From NCBI GenBank assembly GCA_046154185.1, contig JBJXGE010000019.1, forward strand, positions 1 to 31,650: a stretch of 31,650 bases of DNA, read 5' to 3'. Below the pieces are notes generated by a model. The model worked only from the letters and a program-made list of their open reading frames with translations, was not told the origin of the DNA and made no database searches. Source of the DNA: JBJXGE01 sp046154185. GTDB lineage: Bacteria > Planctomycetota > UBA8108 > UBA1146 > JAJFFE01. The position numbers were made by a program, and so were the translations under genes. Shown here piece after piece: positions 25,400 through 31,650 of this stretch. Each line of letters starts with the position of its first letter. Within the stretch, counting starts at the first letter, position 1.

Positions 25400-26203
25400 A
25401 TGAAATCGTTCGCTGCGCTGCTACTCCTCGCTCTCGTGCCGCTGCAATCCGACAAAGACCCCGCGCGTGCGCGACTCGATAAGTCGCCGCGCCACCACGA
25501 ATGGGTCGATGTGAAGAATGGCGAGCGCATGGTGCGCTGTTTCGTCGTGTTTCCGGAGGTGAAGACCAAGGCCGCCGCGGTTCTCGTCATCCACGAGAAT
25601 AAAGGTCTGACCGACTGGGTGCGATCCGTCGCTGATCAACTCGCGGAGGCCGGGTACATCGCGATCGCTCCCGATCTGCTCACCGGCAAAGGTCCCGAAG
25701 GCGGCAATACCGACGCGTTCAAGGACGTCGACTCCGCGACCCAGGCGCTCTACAAACTCGACCCGGCGCAAGTCACTGCCGATCTCGCCGCTGTCGCCGA
25801 TCACGTGATCAAACTGCCCGCCGCCGATGGCAAACTCAGCGTCGCGGGATTCTGTTGGGGCGGTTCGCAATCGTTCGACTTCGCGTCTCGACGCAAAGAC
25901 CTCAAGGCCGCGTTCGTTTTCTACGGTAGCGCTCCGAAAGACGAATCGTTGTTCGCGAAAATCGAATGCCCCGTCTACGGGTTCTACGGCGAGAACGACG
26001 CGCGCATCAACGCGACGCTCCCCGCGACGACCGAAGCGATGAAGAAAGCGGGCAAGGTCTTCGAACCCATCACCTACACCGGCGCCGGCCACGGGTTCCT
26101 TCGCGCCGGGGAAGCCCCCGACGCGTCTGAACCCAACAAAAAAGCCCGTGCCGATGCGTGGGAGCGATGGAAGAAACTGCTCGCGCCGGCGCCAGCGAAG
26201 TAA
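25400..26203 (+). CDS. Secreted dienelactone-hydrolase-family protein
   Basis: 267 residues; AAGGAG at 25387-25392 lies 7 bases before the ATG. An N-terminal signal (MKSFAALLLLALVPLQ) suggests export. The rest is one alpha/beta-hydrolase domain of the dienelactone hydrolase type: HENKGLTDWVRSVADQLAEA with Glu66, nucleophile Cys152 in AGFCWGGSQ, Asp200 in YGENDARI and His231 in GAGHGFLR, the complete Cys-Asp-His triad of the family. Length matches exported relatives (about 260-290). The natural substrate in such exported homologues is generally unknown, so hydrolysis of carboxymethylenebutenolide should not be assumed. It is preceded by the repeat/hairpin region and is probably transcribed on its own. 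Confidence 0.92.
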   Translation: MKSFAALLLLALVPLQSDKDPARARLDKSPRHHEWVDVKNGERMVRCFVVFPEVKTKAAAVLVIHENKGLTDWVRSVADQLAEAGYIAIAPDLLTGKGPEGGNTDAFKDVDSATQALYKLDPAQVTADLAAVADHVIKLPAADGKLSVAGFCWGGSQSFDFASRRKDLKAAFVFYGSAPKDESLFAKIECPVYGFYGENDARINATLPATTEAMKKAGKVFEPITYTGAGHGFLRAGEAPDASEPNKKARADAWERWKKLLAPAPAK

Positions 26204-26323
26204 GGCGCGTTTCCTCGCGGTGGAACGACTTACTCGCGAGAGCGGAATTGGTCGTGCCGGCGGGCGCAGGGAGCGCCAGGTGGATGGAGCCCGTCCGCGC
26301 AGGCATCGATTTCACAGCGGTAA

Positions 26324-27760
26324 TCAGTCTTCGTCTTCTGCTTCGCCCTGCTCGTCGCCGTCGTCTTCGGGCCACGTCAGTTCGGGGATTTCGTCGAGGC
26401 GTTGTTCGAAGACGTCGCGGTAAGTATCGGAAATGTACTCACGATAGAGTTCCTCGTAGCAGCTCTTCTTGAGGAGCGGTTTCAAGTTTCGAATGCGAGC
26501 CAAGAGGAATTTCTGATCGGCGGGGGTCAAGTGCTCGATCGCGAAGTGATACAGATTCACGAGCGCAAGAAACAAGAGCCGGGGATTGTTGATGAGATGC
26601 ACGCGGTGCACCAAATCATCGTAGCCCGCGCGCAAGGGCGGGTTCTGCGAGACGACGAGACACGACTCGAGCACCATGAGGCGCGAGCGCGCATTGACGC
26701 ACCCCTTCGCCTCGGCATCCTCGAGCACCTTCGCGACGGTGGCGCACGCGAGCGCGTAATTCTTGGATAAGAACGCAAACGTGGCCATGCTGATCTTGGT
26801 GTCGAGCGTGCCTTCGTGATACGGTGGTTCCATCGCTTCAAAGACGCGTAAGGCATGATTCATACCTGCAGCTGATTCGTCGTATTCTTCTTCGAGCATG
26901 CAAATTTGTGCGCGAAAGAGGATTGCATAGCCTCGATACTGAGGCGGAAACGCTTCAGGCAACTCCAATGTCCGATCGAGCAACTTGAGCTCGGATTTCG
27001 CCCGTGCAACTGCTTTTAGATCAATTGCGCACTTGCAGGCGCAGAGATACGACCACGCAAGAAATACGTAGTCGCGCATCTCGGTCGCTTGAGCTCGTGT
27101 CTCCGCATTGCTGTGTCGGCGGAGTGCTAATCGAAATTGGCCAGACGCCCAATGTAGGGAGGCGAGCATTCCATTTCGAAGCCATAGATTGGTAAACCCA
27201 TGTTGTGCGCCCAGCCTGATACTCTGGCGGTAGAGTTTCTCCGCCAATAGGAAATTCCCTCGAGCTTGATAGGTGTAACCGAGCTGCATCAGCGCTTCGC
27301 CGCGCCACGCGTCAGCGGCAGGCGATTTTCTGAGAGCTAGAAGGTCTTCGACACATTTCTCAAGAAGCGAAGTTGCTTGCACCGGATTACCAGCTTGGCG
27401 CAAGAGAGCTGCGTCCAAAACTCTGATCGCCAAGAGAATCTCGGAGTCCCTCTCGAGCGCGGTTCCAGTTAGGCCCTTCGCCGTGGTTTGCAAGTCAGTA
27501 GCTTTACAGATAATGAGTGCTTGAGACGCGAGGTATCGCCAAAAGCAGATTTTTTGAAGTTCAATAGGCAAACCTAGTATCAGAGATCCAAAGTTTTCAA
27601 TAAAAGACTTTGGCGAGAGTTGAGAAATGGCTTCACACACGACAAAAAGATGCTCGACCTCTGGTCTGTGAAGGTCGCTTTCGCGGTCCACGAGTTTGCG
27701 GACTACGGTCAAGTCCCTGCTCCGCGAGAAAAGCTTAAATAGCTTGTCGTATTCCCGCAT
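26324..27760 (-). CDS. Helical-repeat (TPR-like) protein of unknown function
   Basis: 478 residues, mostly antiparallel helices. TPR-like pairs are visible, for example GEALMQLGYTYQARGNFLLA followed by EKLYRQSIRLGAQHG (near residues 155-190), and again near LRRHSNAETRAQA and YAILFRAQICMLEEEYDESA (near 275-300). The C-terminus is strongly acidic (EDDGDEQGEAEDED). No signal peptide, HTH or catalytic domain is seen, so it is likely a cytosolic protein-protein scaffold. It starts one base after the stop of the upstream secreted-protein gene (TAGGATG), with GGGTGG upstream as a possible ribosome site, so translation is coupled. Codon use is less GC-biased than in the central genes. Confidence 0.8.
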   Translation of the reverse strand: MREYDKLFKLFSRSRDLTVVRKLVDRESDLHRPEVEHLFVVCEAISQLSPKSFIENFGSLILGLPIELQKICFWRYLASQALIICKATDLQTTAKGLTGTALERDSEILLAIRVLDAALLRQAGNPVQATSLLEKCVEDLLALRKSPAADAWRGEALMQLGYTYQARGNFLLAEKLYRQSIRLGAQHGFTNLWLRNGMLASLHWASGQFRLALRRHSNAETRAQATEMRDYVFLAWSYLCACKCAIDLKAVARAKSELKLLDRTLELPEAFPPQYRGYAILFRAQICMLEEEYDESAAGMNHALRVFEAMEPPYHEGTLDTKISMATFAFLSKNYALACATVAKVLEDAEAKGCVNARSRLMVLESCLVVSQNPPLRAGYDDLVHRVHLINNPRLLFLALVNLYHFAIEHLTPADQKFLLARIRNLKPLLKKSCYEELYREYISDTYRDVFEQRLDEIPELTWPEDDGDEQGEAEDED

Positions 27761-27761
27761 C

Positions 27762-28418
27762 CTAATCCACCCTTAGTGGTCCGAACGACGAGCCGTCCCA
27801 GGTCGTTGTGGCTGTCTTGGTCAAGGCGGAAGAGCCACGCTGATAGCTGAAAACACACTGACAGAAAGTAATAGAGGCAAATACGGAGCCTCTGGCATCG
27901 GACGCCACACTAATGCCCAAGAGTTGATAACCCGCAGCGAAGGGGGCTGTTATTCCAGGAGGCCCGACGTCGAGCACATATGCGAGGAATGCGTAGCCCA
28001 GGGTGTTTGGAATTCGAATCCCTGACGCGCTCGTCGCGATTGGCGTCGAAGACGCGAACGAAATGGTCAGAGAGTCTCCGCCGGGTCCAATAGCTGGTAT
28101 CGGCAGTACATTCAGGTAACTTGCCGTCGCTCTCGGCCACATGCTGCCGCTTGCGAAAATGAAATTGCCTTCGTACATGCGCGGAAGCGTCGTTGAATTT
28201 GTCAGTGGTCGGAACCCTCCGAAACAAGGACCCGCAACAAGAAAACTCAGGGCTTCAGTCTCAAACGTCGGGTCCCGCAACACGTTCCTGAAAACGAGGA
28301 GATCTGCGGAGTCGGAGAGCGATAGCCGAAATGGCGATATAACTGGCGGCCCGACCTGCCCGAGCATCACGCCGGTCGCGATCACAACGAGCGCCGCACG
28401 CACTATCCGTCGAGACAT
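27762..28418 (-). CDS. Secreted protein of unknown function
   Basis: 218 residues from ATG 28418, supported by GGGAGGA 7 bases upstream (28426-28432); the open frame extends to 28673 but has no signal there. A signal peptide (IVRAALVVIATGVMLGQ) is followed by a beta-rich, Gly/Ser/Thr-rich, low-charge sequence (for example SDSADLLVFRNVLRDPTFET, then repeated small-residue strands such as ISVASDARGSVFASITF). Two cysteines lie close together in TFCQCVFSY. No domain is recognised. It forms a coupled operon with the TPR-like gene, so the pair may work together, though one is exported and the other apparently cytosolic. Confidence 0.72.
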   Translation of the reverse strand: MSRRIVRAALVVIATGVMLGQVGPPVISPFRLSLSDSADLLVFRNVLRDPTFETEALSFLVAGPCFGGFRPLTNSTTLPRMYEGNFIFASGSMWPRATASYLNVLPIPAIGPGGDSLTISFASSTPIATSASGIRIPNTLGYAFLAYVLDVGPPGITAPFAAGYQLLGISVASDARGSVFASITFCQCVFSYQRGSSALTKTATTTWDGSSFGPLRVD

Positions 28419-28425
28419 TCGTCCA

Positions 28426-28432
28426 TCCTCCC
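28426..28432 (-). promoter_or_regulatory. Shine-Dalgarno fixing the secreted-protein start
   Basis: GGGAGGA on the minus strand, 7 bases before ATG 28418; the strongest ribosome-binding site in the window. It rules out the longer open frame. Confidence 0.65.
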
Positions 28433-29029
28433 TGTTCGGTGGCCCTATCACCCCCAGGCACCTCCACCGCGGACAGGTCGTCGGATTGTTCAGCCCAGAA
28501 TCTTCGCGGAAAAACGCCATAGCCCGGAAAAATCCCGTGCACGCTAACAAGGTGCGAAGTTGCTGGCAAGTTGGGGCAAACGAGATCTGTGTCCGGTCGG
28601 TCGCTCCTTCGAACCGCTTTTCGCTAACCCCGCAATAGCTTTTCCGACTGGCACTTGCGACTGAGTCGGCCAACTCGGTCGTGCGGGTGGGTTTGAACTC
28701 GTGCCAAGTGAGGGCATTTTTGAGTCTACGAGGAGTTGGGCAGTTCGCAGGCTTTCGATCGGATCGAGCGTGTGGGCGAGATTCGAGCTCACGCCTTCGC
28801 GAACGTCGGCTAGTAGAGAGAGGTGCGAGACACTCGGCGCGCGTTCAAGGTAGCGAGTACTCGCGCAAAAGCGTTGATTAGCTCTGACAAACAGCCGCGC
28901 TGGTTCCTGAGTATTTAGCGGCAGATGAGGATTTGGACAGCACGGGAACACGATGCCCCCACGCTTCACAGTTTGTCTGGCTCTGTCTCTAGCTCCCAAG
29001 GCTGGAATGGGGGATCAACAACATAAGAG
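28433..29029. other. 597-base stretch without a supported gene
   Basis: The upstream region of the secreted-protein operon. Several frames up to about 150 codons exist on the minus strand (28544-28999), but none has family resemblance, a signal peptide or a ribosome site. A phrase similar to a tRNA T-arm (GGTTTGAACTC near 28690) has no matching stem, so it is not a tRNA. Confidence 0.4.
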
Positions 29030-29335
29030 CTATCTAACCGACTTCGAATGAACTGCAGAACTCGGCACTTCGCCTCGGGCCGCCCATCGCCGCTCTCCTG
29101 CAAAGTCGAAGGGCTCCAGCTGTGTGTACTTTCTGCCGCTAGTATCGAGATACCCGCACTCAAGTGTGACCGCGTCGCCCTCACGTCTTGCAAACAGACA
29201 GCGGCCGCTTCCAAAGACCGTAAGACCAACACGATTGTCGGCAGACTTCCAATGTCCCACCGGGACGTGAATGCTGCTACAACCTGCAAGAAGCGCGGCG
29301 ATGAGCCCTACACGCCAAACTCGTGAAGTGTGCAT
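29030..29335 (-). CDS. Small lipoprotein of unknown function
   Basis: 101 residues. The N-terminus WRVGLIAALLAGCSS is a clear lipoprotein signal with lipobox LLAGC, so lipidation is expected at Cys19. The mature domain is small, with features GHWKSADNRVGLTVFGSGRC and GDAVTLECGYLDTSGRKY that suggest a compact beta fold with two further cysteines able to form a disulfide. No family is recognised. AAAGG lies 11 bases upstream and AGGGA only two bases upstream, so the ribosome site is weakly defined. It is isolated from its neighbours. Confidence 0.7.
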   Translation of the reverse strand: MHTSRVWRVGLIAALLAGCSSIHVPVGHWKSADNRVGLTVFGSGRCLFARREGDAVTLECGYLDTSGRKYTQLEPFDFAGERRWAARGEVPSSAVHSKSVR

Positions 29336-30020
29336 CGTCCCTAGTACCTTTCAACTTGCCGAGACTCGGCTCACGAAACCTCTCACTTAGCGATACGGCT
29401 CGAGGTCTCTGGCTTGCCATAGCGTTGCAAACGCGGGCTCGTGACGTACTATTTGTTCTTCGTGATTCGCGGTCTCTGGCTCGAAACGGCTGACTCGAGC
29501 GGCAAGAACGGGAAGCAGCGTTGACGAGGTTTGCGATCGCCTTCAAGTTTTCGTCGCCGGCGACTCTCGAACAGATGTTCGAGCGGTTGTCCGCGCTGGG
29601 CACCTGGCGATGGTTCGAATGGCAAGTCGCGCGTAGAAATGTTACGAGAGCTTCGACGTAGACTCGAAAAACTGTACGGAAAAGTCGAAGGGCACGCGCG
29701 CTGCCTGAAGCAATCGGCGAAGGCAAGCGCAGGCGAAACTCGCGCAGCGTTTGAGATCGCTTTTTACTCCGCTAGGTCGACAAGTGCTACGACGACGTTG
29801 TCTTCTTTGCTGACGAAGTCGGTTCGTGGCAAGTCGGCGTTGGCTGAGCGAAGGTATTGCCGGCACTTTTTCGGAGTCAATCAAGGACGATAGAGCCGGA
29901 CGAGTACGGGCAGCGCGTCACCGATCTTATAAAGGAGTTTGACGACGTGAACCAACGCGCAAGACTACATCCCCAAACTTTGCCAGTTCCTGCGCCGTCG
30001 CCGAAGCGGCCGCCGAGAAG
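29336..30020. other. Degenerate region with broken coding fragments
   Basis: 685 bases with no intact gene. On the plus strand a protein-like fragment begins near 29521 (reading FAIAFKFSSPATLEQMFERL then GTWRWFEWQ) and stops near 29660. A second protein-like piece reads PDEYGQRVTDLIKEFDDVNQ near 29890-29955 in another frame. Together they look like remnants of frameshifted genes rather than regulatory DNA. Confidence 0.4.
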
Positions 30021-30314
30021 TTGCGCGCTTGTACCCAAACGCCCAACCGCCTCATCAGCGAGGCGGGCGGCATTCCCGTTCAGCGATTGGCAGACTACGG
30101 GCGCGACCGCGCCCAGCTGATGTTCCCGGAAAAGCCCTCCCACGAAATACGCGAGCAGCTCAAGCGGTCAGGCTGCAAACGGTCGATCACCAACGCCGCC
30201 TGGCAGCGCCAACTGACGGACTCCGCTCTCGCGAGCGGCAGGTCAATCATCTCAGGCGATCAACCGGGGCGGGTTCTCGAGTCGACGGAGAAGGACTACG
30301 ATGTGGGACGCTAA
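30021..30314 (+). pseudogene. Remnant of a mobile-element-type gene with an AWQRQLT motif
   Basis: An open frame with only a TTG as possible start, no ribosome site, and a protein-like core: AQLMFPEKPSHEIREQLKRS then NAAWQRQLTDSALASGRSII. The pattern of a short strand, FPxKPSxEIRxxLK and AWQRQLTxxA resembles the C-terminal part of phage or plasmid-borne proteins where a GFRWSP-like segment precedes AWQRQL; here that segment reads GCKRSI, so it seems mutated. The family memory is loose. It most likely is a truncated gene fragment in a decaying mobile region. Confidence 0.4.
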
Positions 30315-30438
30315 TGATGCGTCGGTCCATTCTTGACGGCGGCCGGCTGGATAGTTGCAATGCGCAAGGAACGGCGCGTCGCCTTCACGACTCGAGAAGC
30401 GGCGTTTACGCTGGTCAGCTCGGTGTCTGAAGCCAGGG

Positions 30439-30798
30439 TCAGATCAGCGCTGGAATTTCGTTGCCCTGCAGACGGCGCGAACCGCGACGCGTATTGCCGA
30501 ATGGGCCGATTTTGACCGTGCCCTTCTTGAACCGGGCGACGACTTCCAGTTCGCCGCCGAGCACCCGGACGATCTTGTCCAGCGTTGAGATCTGCATGTC
30601 GGACTGTTTCTCCAGCTTGGACAGGCTGGGCTGCTTGATGCCCAGCGCCTTGGCGACTTCGACCTGGCTCATCCCGCGTCCTGTGCGAATCTCGGAAAGC
30701 ACGTACTCGCCGAGCAGCTCGCGCGCGCGGCGCTTCGCATCCGCGCGAATCTTCCGCGTCGTGGTCCGACGAACCAGTGCGTCAAACGATTTTGCCAT
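30439..30798 (-). CDS. XRE-family antitoxin (HigA-like)
   Basis: 119 residues. The N-terminal third is basic and helical (RRTTTRKIRADAKRRARELL). A helix-turn-helix of the Cro/C1 type follows at about residues 40-85: MSQVEVAKALGIKQPSLSKL with recognition helix around KQPSLSKLEKQSD, then ISTLDKIVRVLGGELEVVARF. It is the second gene of the toxin-antitoxin operon and starts one base after the toxin stop (TAACATG), with GGAGAAG at the toxin's end as ribosome site. It should neutralise the toxin by direct binding and repress the operon through the palindrome upstream of the toxin gene. Toxin-first order is the HigBA arrangement. Confidence 0.88.
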   Translation of the reverse strand: MAKSFDALVRRTTTRKIRADAKRRARELLGEYVLSEIRTGRGMSQVEVAKALGIKQPSLSKLEKQSDMQISTLDKIVRVLGGELEVVARFKKGTVKIGPFGNTRRGSRRLQGNEIPALI

Positions 30799-30799
30799 G

Positions 30800-31162
30800 T
30801 TACTTCTCCTTTCTCTGTTTCAAGACCGCGAGGTGGGCGTCAAACAGCGCATCCGACTTGGCGATCAGCTTTTTGTAAAACTGCGCCTGAGCGACACCGC
30901 CCTTATCTCCCGCCGCCAGCAGTATCGCGCTTCGCTTCGGATCGAACGCGAATGAGATTCTAATCGCCTTGTCCGCAGTCACGGCCCGAAGCTCTTTCAT
31001 GTTCTTGTGCTTCGAGCCCTTGAGGGTGTCCGCGTGCGGCCGGCCAAGCTGCGGCCCGAAGATCTTTAGCAGCTCAACTTTGGCAATGACTTCTGTCTTC
31101 GCGTCGTCTCCAAGTCCGGTAAACCACTCGTCGAAGACCTCGGTCGTCTGCACTTTCCACAT
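30800..31162 (-). CDS. RelE/HigB-like toxin (Gp49/DUF891 type)
   Basis: 120 residues. Family features: VFDEWFTGLGDDAKTEVIAK at the N-terminus, LGRPHADTLKGSKHKNMKEL in the middle, IRISFAFDPKRSAILLAAGD, and QFYKKLIAKSDALFDAHL at the C-terminus, which together mark the phage Gp49-like/HigB branch of the RelE superfamily. Such toxins cleave mRNA on the ribosome. The basic patch HKNMKELR and the FAFDPKR strand supply the usual RNA-contacting residues. It is the first gene of the operon, with a well-formed promoter ending within a few bases of its ATG and no Shine-Dalgarno, so it may be translated from a leaderless transcript. Confidence 0.88.
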   Translation of the reverse strand: MWKVQTTEVFDEWFTGLGDDAKTEVIAKVELLKIFGPQLGRPHADTLKGSKHKNMKELRAVTADKAIRISFAFDPKRSAILLAAGDKGGVAQAQFYKKLIAKSDALFDAHLAVLKQRKEK

Positions 31163-31168
31163 GTGAGC

Positions 31169-31197
31169 AGTATAGCCTATAGGCTATCTCCTATCAA
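31169..31197 (-). promoter_or_regulatory. Sigma70-type promoter of the toxin-antitoxin operon
   Basis: On the minus strand, -35 TTGATA (31192-31197), a 17-base spacer, and -10 TATACT (31169-31174): five of six consensus matches in the -35 and five of six in the -10. The expected start point, about 7 bases on, falls at or next to the toxin ATG (31162). It is the best promoter match in the window. Confidence 0.7.
31172..31187. promoter_or_regulatory. Perfect palindromic operator
   Basis: ATAGCCTATAGGCTAT is a perfect 16-base palindrome. It covers most of the spacer and overlaps the -10 element by three bases, the right place for autorepression by the XRE antitoxin. Confidence 0.7.
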
Positions 31198-31345
31198 CCA
31201 CGCCGTTGCTTGCCGCAGGCGGGCTCGCGGGGCGCGGCACTTCCGCACCCGCGTGTCCAAGAACCTTTCTGCGGCGCAAGGCCTTGCATGGCAGGACCTT
31301 GAGCGGTGCCAGTTTTAGTGCAAACCCAGCTAATAAGATGCTCCA

Positions 31346-31650
31346 ATGCCAGAACTAACCGTGCTACTCCAGTTTCTGATCGTTGGCTTCGCGGGCTTTC
31401 TCAACCGCGCTCAGGTCGAGATCATAGAGTACCTGCTCGAGGAGATTCGCGTCTTGCGCGGGGCGATCCCGTCCGAGCGGCTTTCAATCACCGACATTCA
31501 ACGCCGTCGGCTCGCCGCGAAAGCGATCAGACTTACCCGCGAGGCACTCGAGCAGTACGCCTCGATCGTTCGCCCCGAGACGCTGCTCGCGTGGCACCGC
31601 CGACTGATCGCAAAGAAATTCGATGGCTCGAGTCGTCGCGGACCGGGCCG
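31346..31650 (+). CDS. Integrase/transposase N-terminal part, cut by the window end
   Basis: The frame opens at ATG 31346 and stays open to the last base (101 codons). It begins with a hydrophobic helix (VLLQFLIVGFAGFL), then VEIIEYLLEEIRVLRGAI, a helix-turn-helix-like ITDIQRRRLAAKAIRLTREA and the motif RPETLLAWHRRLIAKKFDGS followed by RRGPGR. This order, ending in LLxWHRRLxxxKxDGS and an Arg/Gly/Pro linker, is typical of rve-type integrase/transposase proteins (IS3/IS481-like) common in planctomycetes and acidobacteria. The catalytic DDE domain would lie beyond the window. No clear Shine-Dalgarno is present. I cannot see a terminal inverted repeat upstream with confidence. Confidence 0.7.
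   Translation, partial: MPELTVLLQFLIVGFAGFLNRAQVEIIEYLLEEIRVLRGAIPSERLSITDIQRRRLAAKAIRLTREALEQYASIVRPETLLAWHRRLIAKKFDGSSRRGPG

Noticed and set aside
26263..26277. GGCGC/GCGCC hairpin between the convergent hydrolase and TPR-like genes
   Set aside because: Only 5 bp with no T tract; expected by chance in this base composition.
28685..28702. Possible tRNA T-arm (GGTTTGAACTC)
   Set aside because: Flanking bases do not pair as a T stem, and no acceptor, D or anticodon arms can be drawn around it.

Overview
The window is GC-rich, gene-dense bacterial DNA. Two secreted proteins with paired EF-hand-like dockerin modules point to a planctomycete or a close relative: one of 1061 aa with C-terminal repeats of the type RGDANSDGAFNIGDAV, and one of 164 aa made almost only of such modules. 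This assignment is inferred from protein style; the window holds no rRNA or other taxonomic marker.

Layout. 1-4.0 kb: the 3' part of an RND efflux permease and its NodT-type outer-membrane lipoprotein, a one-base-overlap operon whose adaptor gene would lie upstream of the window. 4.0-4.7 kb: an opposing YjdF/DUF2238 membrane protein. 4.9-10.3 kb: a type VI secretion spike cluster on the + strand (VgrG with a long C-terminal extension, pentapeptide-repeat protein, DUF2169 adaptor, three-helix membrane protein). No baseplate, sheath, Hcp, ClpV or PAAR gene is visible, so this is an orphan vgrG-type island. 10.8-12.5 kb: a DUF442 phosphatase-like lipoprotein and an ADP-ribosylglycohydrolase. 12.6-15.7 kb: the large dockerin/calcium-repeat protein, divergent from a DUF4139 protein (16.0-17.7 kb). 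17.7-22.3 kb: three minus-strand genes, namely an S9 prolyl-oligopeptidase-like hydrolase, a trypsin-fold peptidase without signal peptide, and a small dockerin protein followed by a strong hairpin. 22.8-26.2 kb: a PLP aminotransferase translationally coupled to a DinB-family protein, an array of three decayed tandem copies of the dinB 3' end, and a secreted dienelactone-hydrolase-like protein. 26.3-28.4 kb: a coupled two-gene operon (secreted protein of unknown function, then a helical-repeat protein). 28.4-31.65 kb: a sparse, accessory-looking end with a small lipoprotein, degenerate coding remnants, a HigBA-like toxin-antitoxin pair with a readable promoter and perfect palindromic operator, and the start of an integrase/transposase gene.

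The most unusual elements are the VgrG-pentapeptide-DUF2169 cluster with no visible cargo gene, the tandem array derived from the dinB 3' end in which a GC hairpin survives in every copy, and the apparently leaderless toxin-antitoxin operon. The rest is mostly recognisable housekeeping or surface-protein content.
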